Below, piece by piece: positions 1 to 6,147 of a stretch of 9,514 bases of DNA (positions within the stretch are counted from its first letter, which is position 1; every line of letters starts with the position of its first letter). Both the position numbers and the translations under genes were made by a program. Under the pieces are notes generated by a model, which was not told where the DNA came from, made no database searches, and saw only the letters and a list, made by a program, of their open reading frames with translations. Source of the DNA: K189A clade bacterium (lineage in GTDB: Bacteria; Pseudomonadota; Gammaproteobacteria; Pseudomonadales; Azotimanducaceae); the NCBI GenBank assembly GCA_007571095.1, contig RKSB01000134.1:1-9514 (forward strand), given 5' to 3'.

Positions 1-41
1 TCATCCTGCTGTTCGCTTTTGGTTTCCTTTTTGTTTTCCAT
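1..41 (-). CDS. Possible 5' end of a minus-strand gene running off the left edge
   Basis: An ATG at 41-39 opens a frame reading MENKKETKSEQQD that stays open to the window edge. It is charged and rich in Lys, Glu and Gln, as in the disordered head of a small protein. It lies 67 bp downstream of the stop codon of the left-hand decayed Nudix copy, as other minus-strand genes follow the other two Nudix copies. There is no clear Shine-Dalgarno sequence before the ATG, and only 13 full codons are visible, so this could be chance. No function can be given. Confidence 0.25.
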   Translation of the reverse strand, partial: MENKKETKSEQQD

Positions 42-108
42 AGTCGTCAAAGTAAGCCGAAAAAACGGCCGAAGAAAACGCCTAGTTTAACCAGCAACGC
101 CCGCTTCT

Positions 109-330
109 TCAGCCCTGTGCATTGTCGATTATTGTAAGACAGGCGAGAAGCTTCTCGGCAAGCTTTTGAATAGTGGCACTACTTGAGCCTGTCCAATCGA
201 GCGTTTGTGAGCGCAATCAGCGAACTTTCTGAACACTGTCAGCGCAAAGTTCCGGCTCGGCAGAGTGCAGAAAAAGAAGATGGTCTCGACGATCTGGCCA
301 AAAGCTCACAGGTAGCGAGGATTCATTCGC
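109..330 (-). pseudogene. Decayed copy of the Nudix hydrolase gene, 3' half (copy A)
   Basis: Translated on the minus strand and ending at a TGA at 111-109, this stretch matches the C-terminus of the intact Nudix protein encoded at 5635-6075. Over the last 30 codons 17 residues are identical without a gap, including LDW, SATIQKLA against AATIRKLA, ACL, II and the final QG. Further upstream, in another frame, FFCTLPSRNFALTV matches the native FFLCTLPNRNFTLTV. There is an in-frame TGA at 219-217 and at least one frameshift, so it cannot make the protein. Clear similarity fades near 330, at GGGCGAAT, which the native gene also has. The 331-517 stretch up to the restriction gene has about the length expected for the 5' half of the gene and may be a more eroded part of it, but its similarity is too weak to claim. 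Homology to the other copies stops within about 10 bases after the stop codon. Confidence 0.82.
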
Positions 331-517
331 CCGCTATTCATCCGAGAGCAAACCGAAGAAACGCTCAAAGAATGCCCTCAGTCTGTCCAGTACCGCCTGC
401 TTTTTCACTTCACGCGCATTGTCCTGGCTGAATCGAGACATGGGCGGCAGGATTTTGGTGATGGCCATGCCGGTCTGAGGCTGACACCCAAAGACCCAAT
501 ATCAGTGTAAAAATACT

Positions 518-3049
518 CTAGCCACCAGGCTTGTTTTCGTAAGGACCAAGAAACCTTTCACCGTTGAAGTGAATGAGGTGTGCAGGCGTATTTGCGCACC
601 AAACCTCAGTCTCCCAGGAAATGTCACTGAGATAGCGTCTCATAACGCCACGGTCGGGAAAGGCGGTAACGTACACGAGACCGGGCGTGGCGTCCTTGAA
701 AAGAGTTGCCAGCTCGTTGTGCCGCTTTGGATCGACAGGGCCGTGACTGGTCACGGACTCAATCAGCAAGAGCCAATTTCTGTCGGCGAGGTATAGCACC
801 ACATCAGGCATTTTGCCATGCGAATCGACAGTCACGCCCAACTCGCTCAATCGATCCGCCTGGAAGTAGCTGTTCTTTGCTCCAGCATCTCCCACATAGA
901 TCACCTCTGAGGCCGGGGCAAAACGTGGGGCAAACTCGTCGATTATCTGTTTGATTAGCTCACTATGTGCTCCGGCGGTCAGGCTGATCTCAAGTTCGTT
1001 GGCCAGAGTAACGGGAATCATCTGCATCTCACGGTGTTCAGCCCGTTTCCTGGCAAGCGTTTCCTGGCCTTCAAGGTAGGTTGCAAGGGTTGCCTCCCAT
1101 TGATCGGTACCGAAGGTCAGGATTACTCGAAACGATTCCTCGCTGATCTGGTAACAGGCTTTCGGACTGTTCACCGATCTGTCGGGCAAGTCGGGATTGT
1201 AGAGCGCAATTCCAGCTTCAACGAACTGATGCATGGTCTGCCTGCGGAATGTCTCGCGTGTGTTAGGGGCGTATTCTCGTCCGTAGTACTCTTGTGCGAA
1301 TTCCATAATCGGAGTGATCCCGATGAGTGGCTTCTTCAACACGTCCCACTGGCCGTCAGCCTTCAAGTCTACAAGTGCAAGCAGCGTGAGGGCTGAGCGA
1401 TGGTTGTGCTGCCCTTTCGGCATTCCGAGTGCTTTTAATATCTGCAAGGCTTGTTCAATCTTCTGTTGTGCCTTCAATGGGTCGATTTTATCGGCCATCT
1501 TGCCTGACTCCCTCTCGATAATGATGTCTATGTCGCTTTGGGAGAGTGTCGCTGTTGCTACCTCCTTTCCTATACGCTCCAACACTTCGCGAGTTGGGTA
1601 ACGTAGCCATCTCAGATCGGTTGCATTGACCTGAGTATGCCCGTTAAATTGCCTGAAATAGCGATCCACAAGGCTACTGTTCAGGTAAAGGTGAAGCCCC
1701 ACAGCCAAATGTTCACCGATGCCCTCCTGATTGGCGTGAAATACATTCAAGTGGTTTTCAAAACCCACCAGTTCGCCAGGCAAGTCTGATCGGTAGATCG
1801 AAGCTACAATCCGGCGGCGTTCCTCTTTCGATGTGAAACGGCGTGCTACAACATAGTGGCCCTTGTTTGGCCAGAGCCAGCGGCGGCTGTCTTTGGATAT
1901 ACGAATTGCGTTCGGTTTCTTCATGGTCTTCGGCCACTGGAGTGCACCGCCCTGAAAATGAGCGGCGTAGAGAAGCGGTGCAGCACCCTCCTCAAGTTCG
2001 GCTCTCAGATCGTCCTTCAAACGAAAATCCACAATGGGCCCGGTTGAAACAGAAAGGCCGATTTCATCAAGCGTGGCGGTAAAGCGAGCCATGCGGTCGA
2101 TGACCGCCTGCTCCATATCGTTGGCGGCGATATGAACGAACTTGCCCGAGTCGGTTGGCCGGATAACTGCTTCGTGATTGACTGTGCGCTGTGTCATATC
2201 GGAAGAGACGCAAGCACCCCTCCCTGCATTTACCTCGAACTCGCTACTCTGGCTTGCCGTGATGGTTACGGTGCTTCGTTCCCTGTCCTTGACGGCATGC
2301 AGAATGATGTTTTCCTGCAGTACTTCGTCACCTCGAAAGGCGGTGTTGCGTTTTTCGAAAATATGGATGTGGCGCAGGGTCATCATGCCGAAGAACGCCT
2401 CTCTGAAGGGTTTGAAGTAAGGTCCGTTGCAGAACGAGCGCGGCACGATCGCCACCAGTTCACCCCCTTGGACAATCTGCTGAGCGGCAAGAAAAAGGAA
2501 CCCGGTATAGAGATTGGATGTTTCGATACCGGCCTCGCGCAGCGCGGCCCGGTGATTGGAGGCCGAGCGTATCTTCTTGTAAGGCGGGTTCAAGATGGCA
2601 TGAGTAAATCCGGCATAGACCTTGTCCTTGACTTCAAGCATTGATGGCTGGTTTCCATACCGACTGTCGAGGATGAAGTCACACCCTCGAATTTCTGTCA
2701 TGCACGGCACTTGCGACAATGCGCATTGCTCCACTGCCTCGTCCAGCGTTTTGCGCAAATAATCGAGCAAAAGAACCTCAATCTCATAGCAGGTGAGATG
2801 AAGGGACTGGGGTATTTTGGCTTCCGTGCCCAGTCTTTCGACAAAGGCTGCGGTCAAGGAGCCGACACCGGCTCCTGCATCAAGCAGCCGAACATCGCCA
2901 TGCACATTCTCAAAGAGACTTGCCATGAAGCGGCCAATCGGCGCAGGTGTCATGTATTGACCGAAGGCGGATCTTTTCTTTGAACTGAGCTTCAAGCTCG
3001 CATCGATCCGGTAAAACTCTACGGTCTCTGTAAAAGCGAGTTGCGTCAT
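518..3049 (-). CDS. Type II restriction-modification fusion: gamma-class N6-adenine methyltransferase joined to a BsuBI/PstI-family endonuclease
   Basis: A single 843-residue chain carries both activities of a type II system. The methyltransferase half has the gamma-class motif order: FGQYMTP at 29-35, the SAM-binding LLDAGAGVG at 55-63 and the catalytic NPPY at 154-157. A target-recognition region of about 350 residues follows. From about residue 518 the chain resembles the BsuBI/PstI endonuclease family: an N-terminal helical region (AQQKIEQALQILKALG onward) and a C-terminal nuclease core with PD at 748-749 and E764-S-V766 followed by TSHGPV. This reads as a PD-(D/E)xK variant with Val where Lys is usual. 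The halves, about 517 and 326 residues, match from memory the sizes of the separate M.PstI (507) and R.PstI (326). By family it should methylate adenine in, and cut, a PstI-like site (CTGCAG), but specificity is inferred. The ATG at 3049 is preferred to an in-frame TTG three bases earlier because it forms TGATG with the preceding stub, which implies translational coupling. Confidence 0.92.
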   Translation of the reverse strand: MTQLAFTETVEFYRIDASLKLSSKKRSAFGQYMTPAPIGRFMASLFENVHGDVRLLDAGAGVGSLTAAFVERLGTEAKIPQSLHLTCYEIEVLLLDYLRKTLDEAVEQCALSQVPCMTEIRGCDFILDSRYGNQPSMLEVKDKVYAGFTHAILNPPYKKIRSASNHRAALREAGIETSNLYTGFLFLAAQQIVQGGELVAIVPRSFCNGPYFKPFREAFFGMMTLRHIHIFEKRNTAFRGDEVLQENIILHAVKDRERSTVTITASQSSEFEVNAGRGACVSSDMTQRTVNHEAVIRPTDSGKFVHIAANDMEQAVIDRMARFTATLDEIGLSVSTGPIVDFRLKDDLRAELEEGAAPLLYAAHFQGGALQWPKTMKKPNAIRISKDSRRWLWPNKGHYVVARRFTSKEERRRIVASIYRSDLPGELVGFENHLNVFHANQEGIGEHLAVGLHLYLNSSLVDRYFRQFNGHTQVNATDLRWLRYPTREVLERIGKEVATATLSQSDIDIIIERESGKMADKIDPLKAQQKIEQALQILKALGMPKGQHNHRSALTLLALVDLKADGQWDVLKKPLIGITPIMEFAQEYYGREYAPNTRETFRRQTMHQFVEAGIALYNPDLPDRSVNSPKACYQISEESFRVILTFGTDQWEATLATYLEGQETLARKRAEHREMQMIPVTLANELEISLTAGAHSELIKQIIDEFAPRFAPASEVIYVGDAGAKNSYFQADRLSELGVTVDSHGKMPDVVLYLADRNWLLLIESVTSHGPVDPKRHNELATLFKDATPGLVYVTAFPDRGVMRRYLSDISWETEVWCANTPAHLIHFNGERFLGPYENKPGG
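1496..1513 (-). promoter_or_regulatory. Possible internal ribosome-binding site and start for a free endonuclease
   Basis: Inside the fusion gene AGGGAG (1513-1508) lies 9 bases before an in-frame ATG at 1498-1496, codon 518, exactly at the junction between the methyltransferase and endonuclease parts. Translation from here would give a 326-residue protein beginning MADKIDPLKAQQ, the length remembered for free R.PstI. It may be used, or may be a relic of a formerly separate gene. Sequence alone cannot decide. Confidence 0.4.
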
Positions 3050-3156
3050 CAACTATGATTTGCTTTCATCAGCCATGCCCAGTATGCGGGACAGAAATCT
3101 CGGTCGTACCAGCTTTTGGCCGGCTCAATCAGTGCATTTGAATCCAGCAGGTACAT
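3049..3156 (-). pseudogene. Truncated DUF4411 (PIN-like toxin family) gene, first 35 codons only
   Basis: This short frame encodes MYLLDSNALIEPAK, then WYDRDFCPAYWAWL, then MKANHS and a TGA. It is the characteristic N-terminus of DUF4411 proteins, in which MYLLD(A/S)N, an early I-E and an FCP..W.WL segment are conserved. Full members are about 150-170 residues, so most of the PIN-like fold and its later acidic residues are missing. Its ATG follows the TAG of the ImmA/IrrE gene with no gap, the usual order for this two-gene toxin-antitoxin-like pair, and its TGA shares one base with the ATG of the restriction fusion (TGATG). It is probably a toxin decapitated when the restriction gene arrived. 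If still translated, the peptide could serve mainly to couple translation across the operon. The family call rests on recall of the DUF4411 N-terminus, not on a search. Confidence 0.78.
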
Positions 3157-4332
3157 CTAAAGCTGACCTTCGATTCCAAGCAGCTCACCCAGTTCACTGA
3201 GTGACTGGGAGTTCCCGAACCCCAGCCCCAGCATTTTACAGGCCGTCCTCTCGGTCATCTTTTGCGCCCTGACACTATAGATAACTGCTCGGCAGACCAG
3301 AGGGCTGGCCGCATTCAATTGGCAGAATCGGACCCAACTCTGGTCATGTTCGCTGTTTGCCTTGAGTCGGGCTGCCATGCTCGCTTTCTCGGCATCGTAG
3401 GCTGCCTGGAATTGAGTATTGCTTATCAGTCCCAGAGTCTTTTGACGTATCAGGGTTACCAGAGTGCTGACCCTGTATCGCCTGGATAACCGCCGAGCCT
3501 CTTTCAGGGGGTCGTTGGTTTCGTTGTACTCTTTTTGGAAATCTCTGGTTGGTACCAGAAATTCGGTGGCCACGGCACTGCACCACTGTTCCTCATCGTG
3601 TGTCTCTTCGGTGGGTCTCGGACTGCCGGAAAGGGCTGTTTTGCCTAGCATCAGATGAGCGAACTCGTGGGCAAAGGCAAATGCCTGGATGCCCTGGTTG
3701 TCGGCAAGGTTGATGAATATCACTGGTGCGACATCGTCTGCCAGTGCGAAACCCCTGAATTCTTTGGGATTCAGCATGCGATGACGGTTTTCCATCATCA
3801 TCGCCCGCATGACCAGTACATTGGCCAACTCAGCCGCTTCTGCCAGTTGCTGCAACCTGTCTTCCCAGGAGCCGGCTTCGGGTATCAGGGGTAGCTTCAG
3901 CAGATCTCGCATTTTGTTTGCCACACTTTCCGGCGAATCCTGCAGAGACGCTGAGCCGACGAGGTCACAGGAGTAGTCGGTCAGTTCCAGCAGATTTTCC
4001 CGATACCACTCCTGGCGCCACTCGCACAGATGGACGGCTTCCAGCAGTTCCAGGCTGGGCTTGATGATCTCGCAGTTGTCCGTGGTTCGCATGTCGGGCA
4101 AGGGCACCACGGCCTTGGGAGGCGGCTCGTCCTCCAACAGGTGATAATAGGCAATATGAGCCGATCTGGTTGTGTTAAGCAGCTGTTCCGGAGTGGGCTT
4201 TCCCCCTTTCAGCCACCTGGCTGCTTCACGTGTCCAGGCCGGTGCGCCTTCCTGATCGGGGTGCTTGCCGGTGCGTTCAAACATCCAGTGGATGATTGCA
4301 GGCTTGACCTCAATCCTTTCCTTGACAGCCAT
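3157..4332 (-). CDS. HTH and ImmA/IrrE-family zinc metallopeptidase, DUF4411-partner type
   Basis: This 391-residue cytoplasmic protein has two recognisable parts. Residues about 8-75 resemble the XRE-like helix-turn-helix found at the head of this subgroup, ending in the usual aromatic-Leu-acidic-Pro-Pro stretch (YYHLLEDEPPP). The peptidase part carries the zinc motif HEFAH at 222-226, and E247/E248 in the EEQWCSAVATEFLVP block is the likely third zinc ligand. ImmA/IrrE proteins cleave repressors or act as the antitoxin or regulator of a linked toxin; long forms like this usually precede a DUF4411 gene. Here that gene is only a stub. An excellent Shine-Dalgarno sequence, AAGGAGGT at 4348-4341, sits 8 bases before the ATG and fixes the start. 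It is the first gene of the ImmA, stub, restriction-modification operon, so it may control that operon or be a leftover of a previous occupant. Its substrate is unknown. Confidence 0.92.
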   Translation of the reverse strand: MAVKERIEVKPAIIHWMFERTGKHPDQEGAPAWTREAARWLKGGKPTPEQLLNTTRSAHIAYYHLLEDEPPPKAVVPLPDMRTTDNCEIIKPSLELLEAVHLCEWRQEWYRENLLELTDYSCDLVGSASLQDSPESVANKMRDLLKLPLIPEAGSWEDRLQQLAEAAELANVLVMRAMMMENRHRMLNPKEFRGFALADDVAPVIFINLADNQGIQAFAFAHEFAHLMLGKTALSGSPRPTEETHDEEQWCSAVATEFLVPTRDFQKEYNETNDPLKEARRLSRRYRVSTLVTLIRQKTLGLISNTQFQAAYDAEKASMAARLKANSEHDQSWVRFCQLNAASPLVCRAVIYSVRAQKMTERTACKMLGLGFGNSQSLSELGELLGIEGQL

Positions 4333-4372
4333 CCTGTTTTACCTCCTTGTTATGACTGTTCAGTTCGCCTTT

Positions 4373-4745
4373 TCAGCCCTTCGTATTGTCGATCATTTTA
4401 AGACAAACAAAAAACTCCTCGTCAAGCCAAAACCCTTCGGCAAGTCGGCGTATCCTGGTCGCACTTTCGTCTGTTCAGTCAGGCGTTCTCGATTGCAATC
4501 AGCGAACTTCTCCGCACTGTCAGCGCAAAGTGCTGGCTCGGCAGAGCACAGAGAAAGAAGGCGGCTTCGACTAGCTTGGTCAGAATGCTCACAAGTGGTG
4601 GAGCTTTATTCGCCCTTTGTTCGTAGAGATCGAGAGGAGCCCCTGATGGGTCCAGTTTCCTGGAGAACTCTCAGCATGGGCAAAAGTCAGGCGCACTCGA
4701 CATATTTGTCGCAGAGCCAGAATAGACGCTACGCCCAATCTGACA
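4373..4745 (-). pseudogene. Decayed, nearly full-length copy of the Nudix hydrolase gene (copy B)
   Basis: On the minus strand this region follows the intact Nudix gene for most of its length. From the 3' end, ending at TGA 4375-4373, come VCLKMIDNTKG against native ACLKIIGDTQG; IRRLAE against IRKLAD, followed by a short insertion; and AAFFLCALPSQHFALTV against AAFFLCTLPNRNFTLTV. Further on, EFSRKLDPSGAP lies where the native has EFPGGKVEPGES, so the Nudix box is destroyed. Near 4717-4728 the bases TATTCTGG match the native N-terminal coding region. Several frameshifts, a TGA soon after the FALTV block and small indels show that it is dead. Like copy A, its similarity to the native gene ends about 10 bases past the stop codon. 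It separates the defence operon from the ferritin-like gene. Confidence 0.83.
4395..4425 (-). promoter_or_regulatory. Candidate sigma-70 promoter inside the decayed Nudix copy B
   Basis: Reading on the minus strand, TTGACG (4425-4420) is followed after 19 bases by TAAAAT (4400-4395), or after 18 by TTAAAA. A transcript starting near 4388 would lead into the strong ribosome-binding site of the ImmA/IrrE gene. The hexamers are good but the spacing is slightly long. The corresponding place in the intact Nudix gene reads TTGCCG and TTAAAA at 18 bases, so insertion behind the Nudix 3' end may have supplied a promoter to the cargo. This is a prediction only. Confidence 0.4.
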
Positions 4746-4780
4746 GTCGTGATGACAAAGCTGATTATCGGCCCGATGGC

Positions 4781-4846
4781 TCAACCGGAAAATGCAATAT
4801 CCAGAGTGGGCTCTGGCGGGGAAAAGACGATCAGTAGCAGTGCCAT
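4781..4846 (-). CDS. Tiny hydrophobic ORF, possibly the displaced second half of a small membrane protein
   Basis: ATG at 4846-4844 opens a 21-codon frame (MALLLIVFSPPEPTLDIAFSG). The ATG shares one base with the TAA of the preceding 51-codon frame (TAATG). The frame is also open upstream of the ATG (HIGFPLMALLLIVF), so the two pieces may be one two-helix membrane protein split by a frameshift, or a coupled pair of peptides. It was not recognised and may not be functional. Confidence 0.25.
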   Translation of the reverse strand: MALLLIVFSPPEPTLDIAFSG

Positions 4847-5001
4847 TAAAGGGAAGCCAATGTGTGCTTTGCGATGTTGCCGCTGTTTGGAAACCGCCTG
4901 CCCAGTGACGGCAGACGCGTAATCCTGACAGCTGTTGCCAGCCAGGCCAGAGCCAGCGAAATAATGATAAGGACGGGTGCTCCGATCAACAGCACCTGCA
5001 A
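4846..5001 (-). CDS. Small membrane protein, 51 residues, TTG start
   Basis: The frame starts with TTG at 5001-4999, has AGGA 8 bases upstream, and ends in TAA at 4848-4846. The first 25 residues form one strong hydrophobic helix (VLLIGAPVLIIISLALAWLA) followed by a basic tail (VRITRLPSLGRRFP), so it should be a single-pass inner-membrane protein with a cytoplasmic positive tail. It begins 10 bases after the stop of the ferritin-like gene and is probably cotranscribed with it. The frame is also open upstream of the TTG, so the start is uncertain. The next frame overlaps its stop and is hydrophobic too, which raises the possibility of one protein broken by a frameshift. No family was recognised. 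Confidence 0.42.
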   Translation of the reverse strand: MQVLLIGAPVLIIISLALAWLATAVRITRLPSLGRRFPNSGNIAKHTLASL

Positions 5002-5011
5002 GAATGTTTTC

Positions 5012-5515
5012 CTAAGCGGTGCCCGGCGGCTTGAGCGGAAAATGAAGAAAATCCATCAGCACTGCAGCAGGGTCGTTGTCGCCGGCAACGACATTTTCGG
5101 CGACAGCGAGTACTCTGCGCTCATGCTCACCCAAAAAGTGTGCGATCTGGCGTGCTTCTTCGTCTTCGTCTTCCCCCACCATGCCGGCCAAGGCTTCATA
5201 TTGCGGCAAGGCCTGGGCCTTTACATAGGCCGCCATGGCGGCAAATTTTTCGCTCCAGGGCATGGCCTGCATTTCTTGTGCCGACTTCACGCCTTCGGCT
5301 ATCGACTGGGTATTGTCGGACAATGACAGCCCATATCTGACCAGCACCGGACGAATTTTGGCCTTGCCTTCGGTTTCCAGCTGCAAAAGCGCGCCCAGAA
5401 TATAGTGCTGATGGTCGTTTTCAGCCTCCTGCAACAAGGTTGAGAAAAACGCCTCGCCGAGCTGTTCGCCGTGATAGATCTCAAGCAAGGCATCCTTGAA
5501 CTTCTGGTTGGCCAT
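5012..5515 (-). CDS. Ferritin-like helical-bundle protein of unknown function
   Basis: A 167-residue soluble protein, predicted almost entirely helical and rich in Glu, His and Ala. The first 50 residues (ALLEIYHGEQLGEAFFSTLL, then EAENDHQHYILGALLQLETEGK) and the late EHERRVLAVAE segment carry Glu and His spaced as in rubrerythrin or ferritin-like four-helix bundles that bind a di-iron centre. E17, E21, H35, H37 and E47 are candidate ligands, but I cannot assign them firmly. The start is secure: AAGGAG lies 9 bases before the ATG. The gene sits between the intact Nudix gene and decayed Nudix copy B, so it is either cargo of a separate insertion or the original downstream neighbour of the Nudix gene. 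Roles in iron or oxidative-stress handling would be guesses. Confidence 0.8.
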   Translation of the reverse strand: MANQKFKDALLEIYHGEQLGEAFFSTLLQEAENDHQHYILGALLQLETEGKAKIRPVLVRYGLSLSDNTQSIAEGVKSAQEMQAMPWSEKFAAMAAYVKAQALPQYEALAGMVGEDEDEEARQIAHFLGEHERRVLAVAENVVAGDNDPAAVLMDFLHFPLKPPGTA

Positions 5516-5547
5516 GGTTTTGTTCTCCTTCGGTTAAACCTGTGTCA

Positions 5548-5580
5548 TCTATATTTGCGCGAGCACTCGGCAATGTTCAA
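5548..5580 (-). promoter_or_regulatory. Candidate promoter of the ferritin-like gene
   Basis: On the minus strand TTGAAC (5580-5575) is followed after 18 bases by AAATAT (5556-5551), which overlaps a TATAGA (5553-5548) three bases further on. It lies about 35-65 bases upstream of the ATG at 5515, in a gap rich enough in A and T for a start site. The match is moderate and untested. Confidence 0.35.
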
Positions 5581-5634
5581 GGTGGATTTCGAGTCTTGGG
5601 TATCGCTCCTTGCCGACTTTCCTTGAGCTGCTTT

Positions 5635-6075
5635 TCAGCCCTGGGTATCGCCGATTATTTTAAGGCAGGCTGAAAATTCATCGGCAAGTTTTCGAATAGT
5701 GGCGGCACTTCCCTCTATCCAGTCGAGTGTTTCAAGCGCGGTCGACGCCACTCGACGAACTTCGCTGTGCACTGTCAGGGTAAAGTTTCGGTTCGGCAGG
5801 GTGCAGAGAAAGAAGGCGGCTTTGACTATGTGGTCGGAATACTCATAGGTGGCGCGGTCAAATTCGCTCTTTACAGAGACATTCGCCCCTAGCTCCTCTC
5901 TTATTTCACGAATCAGGGCCTCGCGTTCACTCTCACCCGGTTCGACCTTGCCGCCGGGAAATTCGAACTTTCTGGACAGGTGGAGCTTTTCGGAGGCCAA
6001 CCGCCGAAAGCAACAAACCGAGTCGCCATCCAGAATAATGGCGGCCACCACTCGAATAACGGGCTTTGCGTCCAT
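5635..6075 (-). CDS. MutT-type Nudix hydrolase (nucleoside triphosphate pyrophosphohydrolase), intact copy
   Basis: A 146-residue cytoplasmic enzyme with a perfect Nudix box at residues 42-64: G, five residues, E48, seven residues, then REIREELGA, which binds the Mg ions and catalyses pyrophosphate release. The FEFPGGKVE run just before and into the box is typical of MutT and related (d)NTP pyrophosphohydrolases. This suggests clearing of oxidised or modified nucleotides, but the substrate is not provable from sequence. The length is close to MutT (about 130). An in-frame TGA just before the ATG makes the start certain, though no good Shine-Dalgarno sequence is seen. It lies 72 bp behind mpl on the same strand and is probably cotranscribed. 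Two decayed relatives of this same gene lie downstream at 4373-4745 and 109-330. This copy is the only one with an intact frame. Confidence 0.93.
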   Translation of the reverse strand: MDAKPVIRVVAAIILDGDSVCCFRRLASEKLHLSRKFEFPGGKVEPGESEREALIREIREELGANVSVKSEFDRATYEYSDHIVKAAFFLCTLPNRNFTLTVHSEVRRVASTALETLDWIEGSAATIRKLADEFSACLKIIGDTQG

Positions 6076-6147
6076 GATTCAGGTCATTTCGAAGAGGACT
6101 TGTCGGTTGTGTCTTGTATTTGCATCGCCTTTTGAGCCGTCCGGTCG

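Noticed and set aside
56..69. GCCG-A6-CGGC as a terminator hairpin after Nudix copy A
   Set aside because: The stem is only four base pairs and no T run follows on either strand at the right position.
183..431. Plus-strand open frame of 82 codons
   Set aside because: It runs antisense to the decayed Nudix copy A and the stretch beside it, has unnatural composition and no ribosome-binding site.
334..468. A 44-codon minus-strand frame (MAITKILPPMSRF onward, ending FFGLLSDE) between the restriction gene and Nudix copy A
   Set aside because: It has no ribosome-binding site. Its stop codon falls colinear with the EELGAN part of the Nudix protein (DE, stop, RAN), so it is more likely an eroded 5' part of copy A that is open by chance.
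1..5634. CRISPR array, tRNA, rRNA, or insertion-sequence genes that could explain the accessory region
   Set aside because: I saw no regularly spaced short repeats, no tRNA-like cloverleaf or rRNA sequence, and no transposase or integrase-like frame on either strand. The only repeats are the three long diverged Nudix copies.
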